Below, one piece after another: positions 31,873-41,721 of a stretch of 64,000 nucleotides of DNA; positions within the stretch are counted from its first letter, which is position 1, and each line of letters starts with the position of its first letter. The position numbers and the translations under genes are program-made. Origin of the DNA: Aedes albopictus (lineage: Eukaryota > Arthropoda > Insecta > Diptera > Culicidae); assembly GCF_035046485.1 (NCBI RefSeq), contig NC_085136.1:156050452-156114451 (forward strand), in the 5' to 3' direction. The notes under the pieces were generated by a model. The model made no database searches and was not told where the DNA came from. It worked only from the letters and a program-made list of their open reading frames with translations.

Positions 31873-32567
31873 CTCTCAGTCCTAAGCGATCCATTGGACT
31901 GTAAATATAGCGTTTGAAGTACAAAGTTGGTAAGTCCAAACGCATGTGGCTTCCATTTTCATCCTACGAAAACAAAGCTTGATCCCTTCATTCAATTCAC
32001 TGATGGATTTGTATCTTATTTTTATACTTTTTATTAGAAGTGAGCAAGCACGAAAACAAAAACAACGGAATCAATCGGTGCTGTTTTCGGAAAAAAAAAA
32101 TGCAAGGATGGAAAATAGTGAGGATTGCAGCTGGACAGACACAAACGAAAAGCAAACCTTCTCGTGAACAACAGAGTCCCGAACATACTCACTAAGGTGG
32201 TTCAAAAAATCGTTTTGCTCCACACCACTTATTCCATTCGTAACCAAATTCTATGCCTTATTCCAAAATTTGAGCCGAATTGGATGAAAATTGAGAGTGC
32301 ACAAGCCCTTCAAAGTTTGTATGGGAGAACCACGTTTTTCATTCAATTGACCGTAGCATTTCCCCAAGTGCCCTAGAGTGTTAGTTGACTCTTGGTATTC
32401 TTAGGCAACACTATCTGCTACAATTTTGCCGAAGACCACTTTCAAATCGGACGCCTGATTAATTAATTATCGATTTTTATCCGGAATGAAAATCTTTAAT
32501 CATGATGGTTGTATGGTTTGATCAAAGTCTCAGAACTAGTGTGTGCTTCTCCTGCTCTAGCAACTCA
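31873..32567. other. intergenic, probably including a dispersed repeat at 32195-32340
   Basis: The stretch 32195-32340 (AAGGTGGTTCAAAAAATCG onward, with TTCGTAACCAAATTCTATGC) resembles wording I associate with a common dispersed repeat of Aedes. No boundaries could be proved. The remainder is unrecognised. Confidence 0.35.
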
Positions 32568-32894
32568 GTAACTTACTAGATACCATGCCCAAATAGTCTT
32601 TCCATTTGCTGTTTGGCAAGTGTAAGGCATGCGTTCCTGAGCTGCTGATATTTTTTCATATTTTCGCTTGAAAAACGTGCTTGGCTTACCATCATAATCC
32701 GCATGTACTATTTCGAAAAGGCGACGTATTTTAGCTGAATACATTGAGATGTTGGGAAGTACCTTAGCACAGGTAACACGCTGGGTTTGGTTGTCGTTAG
32801 TCTCTGCAAATCCCTCGTCAAGGCATGATTTGTGATATTTTCTCTTTGTGCGTTTTTTAACGCTGGGGACATCATCTTCTGACGGGTTGACCAT
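32568..32894 (-). pseudogene. BED-type zinc finger relic (hAT transposase / ZBED-like)
   Basis: From an ATG at 32894 the minus strand reads MVNPSEDDVPSVKKRTKRKY, then a stretch with SCLDEGFAETNDNQ, CAKVLPNISMYSAKIRRLFE and GKPSTFFKRKYEKI. This follows the pattern K-Y-x(3)-(Y/L)...GF...C..C...L.N..M..SKL.RH....H....KP..FF.RK of BED fingers in hAT-derived proteins (ZBED5/SCAND3 type). One Cys of the CxxC pair is Arg and the first His of the HxxxH-like pair is Phe, so zinc binding should be lost. No hAT catalytic domain follows. The frame continues upstream of the ATG to 33152, but without resemblance. Confidence 0.55.
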
Positions 32895-34255
32895 GGTGAG
32901 GTTAATCCTGCTCCATATGCAGATTGACTCTCGAAGACGTAGCTCCTTCATCCACTTGTGTTCAATCAATCGTCGAATTGTCATTGCAATCACTGTATTC
33001 AACAACATTGTATTATCAGATCCGCCTGTGAAATTTTGCTTGTACGCATTCGTTTTTTTTTTTTTTTTTGAGAATCCTGTTCCAATAAGCGTTCCAAATT
33101 TTAGCCTGCGATCCATTGTGATGTCTGTCACCGCGGATAATAGAAGCAACACATTTGTACATCAGAGTATGAACACCGAGAGGAGCTGACGATACACAAA
33201 AACAACTGAAACGTAAAGCGAGAATCAACGCAGCGAACGCAATCCAACGCCGTTCGCGGTGAGAACGTCAAAACAATCATCGCCATCATCATCGTCATCG
33301 CAAGCAGTGAGACACAATGAGCGCTTGCACACTGACGGCATCATTGTCTCCTTCTCTTTCTTTCCTTCGGCGTCGGTCCATAAAGCCGTCCTTGCCCTCA
33401 AAAAATTTTGAGGGCAATGTTTACAAATCGTATGAGAATTTGCTGAGGTTAGGTTTTTGCTGCAAGCCTCTATACCGTGATTCCAGATTCTCATAAACCT
33501 AATAAAAAGGATGATGTATGTAACGAAATGTTTTTTAAAAGGTAATTTTTATTGTGATTATGTTTTATTATTATACTTTTGCCCTCTATTAACACCTGGT
33601 ACATCATCTACAAGTAGCTTGTGTTCGAAAATGGAAATTTGTCGCGGTGCACTTGCCAATGTTTCGTGGTGCTGCAAGTGCGCTAAAGCATAGGTTTGAT
33701 CCAAATGTAGAATTCCGAGATCAATTTTTCCAGCAAACTGCATACATGGAATCGGGAGCAGGTTCCTCAGCGGTATCATCGGCAAATCTACTTTCATCAG
33801 AAGTTGATCCTCATGGGATATCTCTTCTACCGGGTCTGCTTGAACTTGCGGAAGGTGGTGAAGATGCAAGTAAAAGTGAGTAGGTACATTGAAGTCAACC
33901 AGCTGGAAATAGTAGCGACTAATCAAGAACTCGAATAAACTAGTACAATAATCCATTGAATTTGTTTTCCGGAAGAAGTCCAGGTGCAATCAATGCGATC
34001 ATAATTCCAAAAGATTTTGTTTTATCGCTGTTGTTTTCAGTTGGCTTCCACAAGTCGTTCTACGCATTCAAAGTGAAGTTTGATTCGTGTGAATGCTTTC
34101 TTCAGAAAATCTTCAGGAAATCTTACAATACAAATTTAGCGGATTATAACAGCTCTTTTATTTTTCATGCTGCAATGTACTGAGTTTATGAATTTTTGTT
34201 ATTGGAATCATTTGCTGATCCGTGTGGCACTAAATTTATTTGACCGGAAAAGGAT
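32895..34255. other. intergenic; open frames on both strands, none assigned
   Basis: A T-run lies at 33051-33069. Overlapping frames at 33558-33989 (minus) and 33647-33883 (plus) are present. The plus frame ends next to AAAA|GTGAGT, a possible splice donor at about 33876, so it might be an exon, but no acceptor or partner exon could be fixed. Confidence 0.35.
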
Positions 34256-34500
34256 GTCAAACACGCTATAAACGAACGAGTTTTTGGAAGAAAAAAAAAA
34301 CGTAAAATGCAAATCAAAAGCAAAAATGTTTCGAGAAAAATTCTGAAACGAATGACGGAGCATGGCTGTTCCTACTCACCAATACAAGTTGAAATAAAGT
34401 GGCGGCACTTTAAAAAGAAATATAAAAATATCGTAAAATAATCAAAAAAACGGGAAGGAACCGCATGATGACTGAATTCGAAAGGCAACGAAAAAGAAAA
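34256..34500 (+). pseudogene. Myb/SANT-like DNA-binding domain, one in-frame stop
   Basis: One frame reads KILKRMTEHGCSYSPIQVEI, KWRHFKKKYKNIV, a TAA at 34439-34441, then SKKTGRNRMMTEFERQ. This matches the second and third helices of Myb/SANT-like domains (...I..M...GY..t..Q...KwK.LK..YK...d...KTGR.r...eF). Such domains occur in Harbinger-associated proteins and in domesticated insect transcription factors. The conserved Trp of the first helix is not seen upstream. The stop within the domain argues for a pseudogene unless it is polymorphic. No continuing exons are identified. Confidence 0.5.
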
Positions 34501-34664
34501 ACCCTTAAAAGTTTAATCAATTATAGTTACTTTACTGCTTACTGTTCTTTTATATCGTTACAGTGAACTTAGCGAAATCATTAACAAAAAGGCTGGGGTA
34601 ATTCCCGAGTTATTTTAATCGGCAGTGATTCTGAAATTTCTCGGCAAAGGGAGGATTGTAATCC

Positions 34665-34707
34665 GGGGTAACATTGATCAGAATTTTCGATCTTTCTTGA
34701 ATAATTC
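34665..34707 (+). mobile_element. left piece of the GGGGTAACATTGATCA element split by BEL
   Basis: GGGGTAACATTGATCAGAAT at 34665 carries the same terminal word found at 41839 and, inverted, at 43391-43425. Only 43 bp of it lie left of the BEL insertion; its continuation resumes at 41722 after the right target duplication. Confidence 0.5.
34703..34707. repeat. BEL target-site duplication, left copy (AATTC)
   Basis: AATTC immediately precedes the left LTR and recurs at 41722-41726 directly after the right LTR. A 5-bp duplication fits LTR-retrotransposon integration and shows that the element has not been rearranged since insertion. Confidence 0.85.
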
Positions 34708-34884
34708 TGTTCGCGCGTACGTGAGGCACCATTTCGACATCTATCATCATCACCATCATCTGTTCGACGACGATCAACCACTAGGGCAAATCAGGCGAAA
34801 TGCATCAATCCACTGAACCGAAACTCGCCAGTCATCGTGCTTCGGGACTTTTCGGAACGAGTGATGGCGATCATCGGCGGCGAT

Positions 34885-34892
34885 TATAAAAA
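34885..34892 (+). promoter_or_regulatory. TATA box in the left LTR
   Basis: TATAAAAA, within GCGATTATAAAAACG, lies about 180 bp into the LTR and 250 bp before the polyadenylation signal, the order expected for U3 followed by R. It should drive genomic RNA synthesis. The start site itself was not mapped. Confidence 0.55.
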
Positions 34893-35136
34893 CGAACCCA
34901 AAACGTCATGAGCTTCTCTCTTGTACCAGCAGGTTCGCATCACGGACGTTAGGAAGCCGCCATACTAGTGTTCGGTGTCATACTACTAATCAGTATACTA
35001 GATAATTATTTGAATTTTTGCACTGTAAGAAAAGTTACGATGAATTAGTTATTAGTAGAAATAAGAAAAGTTGAACTTAAAATTAAAAAGTGAATTCGTG
35101 GACAATTAGTAGCAAATTAAGTGAAAGTTTGAGTTA

Positions 35137-35142
35137 AATAAA
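35137..35142 (+). promoter_or_regulatory. AATAAA polyadenylation signal in the LTR
   Basis: AATAAA in GAGTTAAATAAAGAAG. The equivalent copy in the right LTR is at 41587-41592 and would terminate the genomic transcript. Confidence 0.5.
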
Positions 35143-35271
35143 GAAGAAAAGGAAGAAGAAGAAGACTTACCTGTAGTGACGCTAATACTTACCAGTTGAA
35201 TTACCTGAAACCGTGACCTGAAAGAAAGTGTACCCGTGTAAACCCTCCCGCTATACTGAGCATCTAAGACA

Positions 35272-35289
35272 TGGTCCTTCGAGCCGGAT
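35272..35289 (+). promoter_or_regulatory. primer-binding site, tRNA-Tyr type
   Basis: TGGTCCTTCGAGCCGGAT starts at the first base after the left LTR. Its complement ends CTCGAAGGACCA, as does the 3' end of insect tRNA-Tyr including CCA. This is where minus-strand synthesis would be primed. The tRNA assignment is from memory of the Drosophila sequence. Confidence 0.7.
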
Positions 35290-35462
35290 GAACGTCGAAC
35301 TCCGTTCATCAACGATCCAGCCCGCCAGATCCGCCATCTTGCTTCTGGAACTCTCTGGAGTGTCCAGCCACGTGATACATCCCCTGGAAAGGTCATCGTA
35401 GACGCAGTCATCCCGTCTTTAAGACGTTAAAAAACTACAAGGCATTGAATTGCCTATTACAG

Positions 35463-35524
35463 GTAATTAGCTTTCCTATCATCTACCCCCGTATCGTTTG
35501 AGCTACGCGGTCTTACGTTTGCAG
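35463..35524 (+). other. possible 62-nt intron in the BEL leader
   Basis: The sequence reads CTATTACAG|GTAATT at the left and TTACGTTTGCAG|GCC at the right, an acceptable donor and acceptor at a typical insect intron length. Removing it would delete the in-frame ATG at 35498 and leave GCCATGT at 35528 as the first start. It is an inference without transcript evidence. Confidence 0.35.
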
Positions 35525-35527
35525 GCC

Positions 35528-38500
35528 ATGTCCTCAACCGAACGCCGCGTCCGTCACCTCAAGCTGCGGCTTCGCAGCATTTCTGCATCGTTCTTCCTCA
35601 TCAAGAACTTTGTAGACCATTATGACGAGGAGAAGGATGCCCCGGAAGTTGCTGTTCGTCTGGAGAGCCTTGTGGATCTGTGGAACGACTACCTCAAGGT
35701 CCAGACGGAATTGGAATCGTTGGACGAAGCTTCCATTGAGGACCAACTCAAGCAACGGTCTGATATGGAATCCCAATACTACCGAGTCAAAGGGTTTTTG
35801 CTGAACAAGTCGCCTATCGCACCACCCCCCTCGCCTGCTCTTCCTCCAAGCGCCCAACCTCATGCTCCGTCTACACACGTTCGTCTACCAGATGTGAAGC
35901 TCCCTGTTTTCAACGGAAGTTTGGAGCACTGGCTAAACTTCCATGACCTCTACATATCGCTAGTCCACTCTTCGCAAGACCTGTCCAGTATCCAAAAATT
36001 CTATTATCTCCGGTCGTCACTTTCCGGAGAGGCTCTGAAACTGATTCAGACCATACCAATTACCGCTACAAACTATCCCGTTGCGTGGAATCTGCTGGTT
36101 GAACATTTTCAGAACACTGGTCGTCTGAAAGCTTCCTATGTGGATGCGCTTTTCGAGTTCCCCACCCTCAAACGAGAATCGTCTGTAGAATTACACTCTC
36201 TCGTAGAAAAGTTTGAGGCCAACGTCCGAATTCTTCAGCAACTGGGGGAGGAAACCAACACTTGGGACATTCTACTAGTCCGTATGCTAAGCAGTCGCCT
36301 CGATCCCACTACAAGGAGGGACTGGGAGGAGCATTCGTCCACCTTACGTGCCGTTACCTTCAAGGAACTCACCACTTTCATTCAACGGAGGGTCAACGTA
36401 CTACAGAGTATCAGTCATAAGGCTCCTGACACCTCTGGACCCACCTCTGTTAAGAAGCTGTCTAACCCACGTCCATTCGCCAGCCACGGGGCTTCTCCGG
36501 TCAACGGCAAAAAATGCATCCTCTGTCCTGAGCAGCATCCGCTGTACATGTGTCCTACGTTTTCCAAAATGCACGTCGAAGATAAGGAGAAAGAGATACG
36601 CCGTCACCAACTCTGCAGGAATTGCCTTCGCAAGGGACACATGAGTAGAGACTGTTCGTCAAACAACACCTGTCGGCGATGTAAGGGTCGTCATCATACT
36701 CAACTGTGCAGCAACGATTCGTCATCCACGCAGAAGACACCTGAAGTCGCATCGAAACCACCACCATCGCAATCTACGAGCGAGCAACCTACCACCTCCG
36801 CGTCTGCAACACACATGCAACCGAAAAGCTACGCTTCAGCTGGCCGAAACCGTGCAACCGTACTGTTAGCTACTGCGGTCGTGCACATAATCGACGACAC
36901 CGGCACTTCGCACATCGCTAGAGCGCTCCTCGACTCGGGAAGCGAATGTTGTTTTGCAACCGAAACATTTTCTCAACTCTTGAAGGTGCATCGCAAAAGG
37001 GTCTCTATTCCAATCGCCGGCATCGGGCATTCTACTACGCAAGCCAAACACAAATTCACCTCTACGATTCGTTCGCGAATCAGCGACTATTCTGCCACCG
37101 CCGAATTTCTCGTGCTCCCAAAAGTCACGGTCAGCTTACCGTCAACGTCGTTGGACATCTCGACTTGGGAAATTCCTTCAGGGGTGCAGTTGGCAGACCC
37201 ATCGTTCTGCACCACCAGCACCATTGATCTTGTTCTTGGTGCCGAAATCTTTTTTGATCTCTTTAAAGTCCCTGGCAGAATTCCCCTTGGTGAAGATTTG
37301 CCGATGCTCATCAACTCTGTCCTTGGCTGGGTGGTCTCCGGTCGTTCTAACCATTGCCAACCGTCCACTACTATCACCGCCAACGTCGCAGCTGTCGGTG
37401 ACCTGCACCAGCTAATGGAACGATTTTGGACCATCGAAGAAGGCGAAGCATCCCCCTGCCACTCGGTAGAAGAAGCAGCTTGTGAAACACACTTCCGTCA
37501 AACCGTTACTCGCACTCAAGAAGGCCGATACGTCGTTCGTCTCCCACTGAAAGATGACGTCATCAAGAACCTTGGCAACAACCGTCGCACCGCTGTTCGC
37601 CGTTTCCAACTGGTTGAGTCACGCCTGCAGCGAAACCTTCATCTGGGCACCCAGTACAGCAGCTTTATGAAGGAGTACTACGACCTGGGCCATATGCAAC
37701 GAGTAGCTCACACCGAAGAATCAACCACCCAAACATATCACCTCCCACACCATGCTGTGATACGCGAGGATAGTGCGACGACGAAGGTGCGCGTCGTCTT
37801 CGACGCGTCATGCAAGACGAGCAGTGGAAACTCCCTCAACGATGCGATGCTAGTTGGACCGATCGTACAAGACGACCTTCGATCCATCGTTCTACGTTCT
37901 CGGATTCATCCCGTGATGCTAATTGCGGACATTAACCAGATGTACCGCCAAATATTGGTCGACGAACGAGACACGCCGCTGCAGCGTATTGTGTGGAGAG
38001 AGTCCCCCAACAACGCCCTCGACACCTACGAGCTCAAGACTGTCACATACGGAACCGCTAGTGCCCCATTTCTTGCAACGCGAGTCTTACAACAGCTGGC
38101 AGACGATGAACAACACGAGTTCCCGGAGGCAGCTGCAGTACTGCGTAAAGATTTTTATGTGGACGACCTTTTCTCCGGTGGCAGCAGCATACCCGAGACG
38201 ATCAACCTCCGAAGGCAATTGCACTCATTGCTGGAACGTGGTGGCTTCGAATTACGAAAGTGGGCCTCGAATGAGCCCGCAGTTCTGGAAGATATCCCGG
38301 AGGAAAACAAGGCTCTGCAGCAGACTGTCGATTTGGATCGAGACCAGCTCATCAAAACCCTCGGGCTTCATTGGGAACCAAAAGCCGACATATTGAGGTA
38401 CAACGTGAAACTACCTCTAGCAGATCCGACCGCAACGCTCACCAAACGCCTGGCCCTCTCCTACATCGCTCAGCTTTTTGACCCACTGGGATTGTTGGGC

Positions 38501-39541
38501 CCCGTTGTAACAACCGCCAAGCTGTTTATGCAGGCATTGTGGACTCTCAAAAGCAGCAACGGAAGTATTTGGGGTTGGGACGAAGAGCTTCCTGTAGCAG
38601 CACGGGACCGTTGGCAATCCTACCACGAGCAGCTTCCGCTGCTAAATCACCTCAAAATCGACCGCTTTGTCCTATGCTCTGATGCGACGACACTGCAGCT
38701 GCACTTCTTTTCGGATGCATCGGAGAGTGCATATGGTGCATGTGTCTATTTGCGATCCGAAAATTCGTCTGGGCAAGTTAAAGTTGCGTTGCTGACCTCA
38801 AAATCAAAGGTTGCGCCTTTGAAACGGCAAAGCATTCCACGTTTGGAACTTTGCGGTGCCCTTCTCGCAGCGCAATTATTCGAAAAGGTGACCTCCTCTC
38901 TGTCTATGCGCCCCGAAACCTACTTCTGGGTCGACTCGACAACTGTCCTCAGTTGGCTAAATTGTACACCGTCTACTTGGACAACCTTCGTGGCGAACAG
39001 GGTTTCCAAAATAAAGCTGTCCACAACCAATTGCAATTGGAAGCACGTAGCTGGTGAGCAAAACCCCGCTGATTGTCTCTCTCGAGGAACCTCAGCCGAG
39101 CTTCTTCTCTCTAATGACCTGTGGTGGCACGGTCCAAGGTGGCTACAACGAGACCAAGCGGACTGGCCCAGTGGTCATCTTACTGCAGTGAATCCTCAAA
39201 GCGAATGCGAAATCAGGAAGACACCAGCAACCATCATCTCTGCAACAGTTGAAGAATCTTTCATCGATCTCTACGTCAGCAAATTCTCCAACTACCAGCG
39301 CATGCTTAGGGTGACCGCATACTGCAGACGTTTTCTGCAAAACTGTCGGCGAAGCAATCAACCTCGAACAGCATCTCCCATCATCAGCGCAGAGGAAAAA
39401 CAAGAAGCTGAAAAGACTCTGATTAGATTGGTGCAACAACAATCCTATCCTAACGAGTGGAAATGCCTCCAAAACCAGCAACTCGTTTCGACCAAGTCCC
39501 GACTAAAATGGTTCCACCCTATTCTCGATTCGAAAATCTGA
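35528..39541 (+). CDS. BEL Gag-Pol: gag, zinc knuckle, protease, RT, RNase H
   Basis: The frame is open from the ATG at 35498; the second ATG (35528, GCCATGT) has the better context and gives 1337 residues. Residues below count from 35498. An N-terminal helical segment is followed by a Pro-rich linker and the gag domain (PVFNGSLEHWLNFHDLY). CCHC knuckle CRNCLRKGHMSRDC is at 373-386, with a second C/H-rich motif after it. Aspartic protease LLDSGSECCF has its Asp at 479. RT shows VRVVFDASCKT, ADINQMYRQI and YVDD (887-890). RNase H shows FFSDASESAYG (Asp 1073), FWVDSTTVLSW (Asp 1146) and NPADCLSRG. The ORF ends with TGA at 39541, before integrase, which lies in the -1 frame. Family polyproteins normally read through, so this copy probably makes no integrase unless frameshifting occurs. 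Confidence 0.92.
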   Translation: MSSTERRVRHLKLRLRSISASFFLIKNFVDHYDEEKDAPEVAVRLESLVDLWNDYLKVQTELESLDEASIEDQLKQRSDMESQYYRVKGFLLNKSPIAPPPSPALPPSAQPHAPSTHVRLPDVKLPVFNGSLEHWLNFHDLYISLVHSSQDLSSIQKFYYLRSSLSGEALKLIQTIPITATNYPVAWNLLVEHFQNTGRLKASYVDALFEFPTLKRESSVELHSLVEKFEANVRILQQLGEETNTWDILLVRMLSSRLDPTTRRDWEEHSSTLRAVTFKELTTFIQRRVNVLQSISHKAPDTSGPTSVKKLSNPRPFASHGASPVNGKKCILCPEQHPLYMCPTFSKMHVEDKEKEIRRHQLCRNCLRKGHMSRDCSSNNTCRRCKGRHHTQLCSNDSSSTQKTPEVASKPPPSQSTSEQPTTSASATHMQPKSYASAGRNRATVLLATAVVHIIDDTGTSHIARALLDSGSECCFATETFSQLLKVHRKRVSIPIAGIGHSTTQAKHKFTSTIRSRISDYSATAEFLVLPKVTVSLPSTSLDISTWEIPSGVQLADPSFCTTSTIDLVLGAEIFFDLFKVPGRIPLGEDLPMLINSVLGWVVSGRSNHCQPSTTITANVAAVGDLHQLMERFWTIEEGEASPCHSVEEAACETHFRQTVTRTQEGRYVVRLPLKDDVIKNLGNNRRTAVRRFQLVESRLQRNLHLGTQYSSFMKEYYDLGHMQRVAHTEESTTQTYHLPHHAVIREDSATTKVRVVFDASCKTSSGNSLNDAMLVGPIVQDDLRSIVLRSRIHPVMLIADINQMYRQILVDERDTPLQRIVWRESPNNALDTYELKTVTYGTASAPFLATRVLQQLADDEQHEFPEAAAVLRKDFYVDDLFSGGSSIPETINLRRQLHSLLERGGFELRKWASNEPAVLEDIPEENKALQQTVDLDRDQLIKTLGLHWEPKADILRYNVKLPLADPTATLTKRLALSYIAQLFDPLGLLGPVVTTAKLFMQALWTLKSSNGSIWGWDEELPVAARDRWQSYHEQLPLLNHLKIDRFVLCSDATTLQLHFFSDASESAYGACVYLRSENSSGQVKVALLTSKSKVAPLKRQSIPRLELCGALLAAQLFEKVTSSLSMRPETYFWVDSTTVLSWLNCTPSTWTTFVANRVSKIKLSTTNCNWKHVAGEQNPADCLSRGTSAELLLSNDLWWHGPRWLQRDQADWPSGHLTAVNPQSECEIRKTPATIISATVEESFIDLYVSKFSNYQRMLRVTAYCRRFLQNCRRSNQPRTASPIISAEEKQEAEKTLIRLVQQQSYPNEWKCLQNQQLVSTKSRLKWFHPILDSKI

Positions 39542-40824
39542 TTCGCATTGGAGGCCGCCTGCACCGATCCCAGCAATCCTACGACACTAAACACCAAATC
39601 ATTCTTCCATCGACTTCCCCAATCTCCGCTCTACTGGTTCGGAGTATTCACGAGGAATATCTACACGCTGCCCCCCAACTGCTGATTGGTCTTCTCCGCC
39701 TCCGGTACTGGATCACAGGGGCCAGGGACCTGGCCAAGAAAATCTTCCATAAATGCACCATCTGCTTCAGAGCACGTCCGAAACGCATCGAGCAGTTCAT
39801 GGCGGAATTACCATCAGCCCGAATTACTGCATCACGACCTTTTTCCTCGACTGGAATCGACTATTGGGGACCGATCTTCGTACAGCCAGCACAACGCAAA
39901 GCATCACCACGGAAGGCCTTCGTTGCAGTCTTCGTGTGCTTCTGCACAAAGGCCGTCCACCTTGAATTGGTTGCCGATCTGTCTACAGCCAAATTCCTCC
40001 AAGCTCTGCGTCGATTTGTCTCCCGGCGAGGACTGTGCTCGGATATCTACAGCGATAATGGGCGAAACTTCGTCGGAGCTGCCAATGAGTTACGCCAACT
40101 TCTTCAGAACAAGGAACATCACGAACAAATCGCCCAGGAATGCGCACACAACAACATCAGATGGCACTTCAATCCTCCTAAGGCGTCCCACTTCGGTGGC
40201 CTCTGGGAGGCCGCAATTCATTCGGCACAGAAGCACTTTATCCGAGCTCTGGGGACACAAACACTCCCGTACGACGACATGGAGACGTTGCTGTCCCAGA
40301 TCGAATGCTGCCTGAACTCGAGGCCCCTTGTGCCCATCAGCGATGACCCGTCGGACCTGGAACCTCTAACGCCTGGCCACTTCCTGGTCGGATCAGCCCT
40401 CAAAGCAGTTCCTGACGCTGACGTCACTTCGATTCCCTTTAATCGGCTGAAGAAATGGCAGCAAACGCAGAAACTCTACCAACAAATATGGGAGCGATGG
40501 CATCGGGACTATCTCGTCACACTCCAACCACGATCGAAATGGTGTAATCCTCCTGTTCTCCTCGAAAGGAATCAGCTCGTCGTTCTGTTGGATGAAAACC
40601 TTCCTCCTATGCGCTGGCCGATGGCCAGAATACACGACGTGCATCCCGGTCCAGACGGCAACGTTCGTGTTGTCACCGTCAAAACATCCACCGGCTTGTA
40701 CACGCGGCCGGTAACGAAAATATGCCTGCTGCCAATCTCTCCAACAACGCCTCCATCCGATGAATCACCACAAGCACCAAACAACAGCATCCAAATCGAA
40801 GAAATCCAACCAGCCTGCAACTGA
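39457..40824 (+). pseudogene. BEL integrase, separated by a frame change
   Basis: The frame is open over 455 codons, with no ATG until 39463; homology to BEL polyprotein starts around 39530 (LIRIGGRLHR). Counting from 39457, it holds an N-terminal zinc-binding region (IHEEYLHAAPQ ... CTICFRARPK). The catalytic core has Asp 135 (GIDYWGP), Asp 200 (YSDNGRNF) and Glu 251 (GGLWEAAIHSAQ). A C-terminal region (LTPGHFLVG, RWHRDYL, WPMARI) follows. It would insert element DNA into the chromosome. The join to the upstream ORF lies at a short A-run near 39533-39537. A one-base length change or an assembly error would explain it, since programmed shifting here is not known for the family. Confidence 0.88.
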
Positions 40825-41140
40825 CGACTTCGGCACTTTCTCCGAGGTTTTCCGCTGTCCTGCTGCTCCTGCAATAAAATTTCAAGGCCCTAATTGATTA
40901 GGGACTAGGTAAGCACCTGTCCATTCTGTTTATCCCCGCAAAAATCAGGCTACCGGGTCTAATTTGATTGCCAGGTTAGAACGAAATGACCAACGATGAA
41001 CGAAGCGAGTCCAGCAATGTAAACAATCATACTGTCATCAACATCGTCATCATCGATCCACCCAACGAGAGAAGATGCACCGCTTGCTCCCTCTATGACT
41101 GTCAACGATCATCATCGAATCAGCACACCAGAAATGGGAT

Positions 41141-41157
41141 TTCTGGAGGGGCCAGTG
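41141..41157 (+). promoter_or_regulatory. probable polypurine tract before the right LTR
   Basis: TTCTGGAGGGGCCAGTG lies directly upstream of the right LTR. The GGAGGGG core is the expected primer for plus-strand synthesis, though the tract is short and interrupted by pyrimidines near the LTR edge. Confidence 0.4.
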
Positions 41158-41721
41158 TGTTCGCGCGTACGTGAGGCACCATTTCGACATCTATCATCAT
41201 CACCGTCATCTGTTCGACGACGATCCACCACTAGGGCAAATCAGGCGAAATGCATCAATCCACTGAACCGAAACTCGCCAGTCATCGTGCTTCGGGACTT
41301 TTCGGAACGAGTGATGGCGATCATCGGCGGCGATTATAAAAACGAACCCAAAACGTCATGAGCTTCTCTCTTGTACCAGCAGGTTCGCATCACGGACGTT
41401 AGGAAGCCGCCATACCAGTGTTCGGTGTCATACTACTAATCAGTATACTAGATAATTATTTGAATTTTTGCACTGTAAGAAAAGTTACGATGAATTAGTT
41501 ATTAGTAGAAATAAGAAAAGTTGAACTTAAAATTAAAAAGTGAATTCGTGGACAATTAGTAGCAAATTAAGTGAAAGTTTGAGTTAAATAAAGAAGAAAA
41601 GGAAGAAGAAGAAGACTTACCTGTAGTGACGCTAATACTTACCAGTTGAATTACCTGAAACCGTGACCTGAAAGAAAGTGTACCCGTGTAAACCCTCCCG
41701 CTATACTGAGCATCTAAGACA
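41158..41721 (+). repeat. right LTR of the BEL element
   Basis: 564 bp, TGTTCGCGCG to TCTAAGACA, with differences from the left LTR at 41205, 41226 and 41416. The TATA box is at 41335 and AATAAA at 41587. The 5-bp duplication AATTC follows at 41722. Confidence 0.93.

Larger units (their letters stand above)
34708..35271 (+). repeat. left LTR of the BEL element
   Basis: Starts TGTTCGCGCG and ends TCTAAGACA. It is identical to the right LTR except at 34755, 34776 and 34966 (A/G, A/C and T/C). It contains a TATA box and an AATAAA signal. Confidence 0.93.
34708..41721 (+). mobile_element. full-length BEL/Pao LTR retrotransposon
   Basis: The 7014-bp element has 564-bp LTRs (TG...CA), a primer-binding site directly after the left LTR, gag-protease-RT-RNase H-integrase coding in that order, and a 5-bp target duplication. 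The LTRs differ at only 3 of 564 positions, so the insertion is young. A single frame change separates RNase H from integrase; otherwise the coding region is intact. BEL/Pao identity rests on the gag domain type (DUF1759-like), the DUF1758-like protease, the YVDD active site and the integrase wording. It lies inside an older non-coding TIR element. No envelope ORF is seen. Confidence 0.93.

Noticed and set aside
33558..33989. 143-codon minus-strand ORF as a gene
   Set aside because: No domain is recognisable. The overlapping plus-strand frame is equally plausible, so neither was called.
40950..41157. Envelope gene between integrase and the right LTR of BEL
   Set aside because: Only about 330 bp remain after the integrase stop, with short frames and no membrane protein features.
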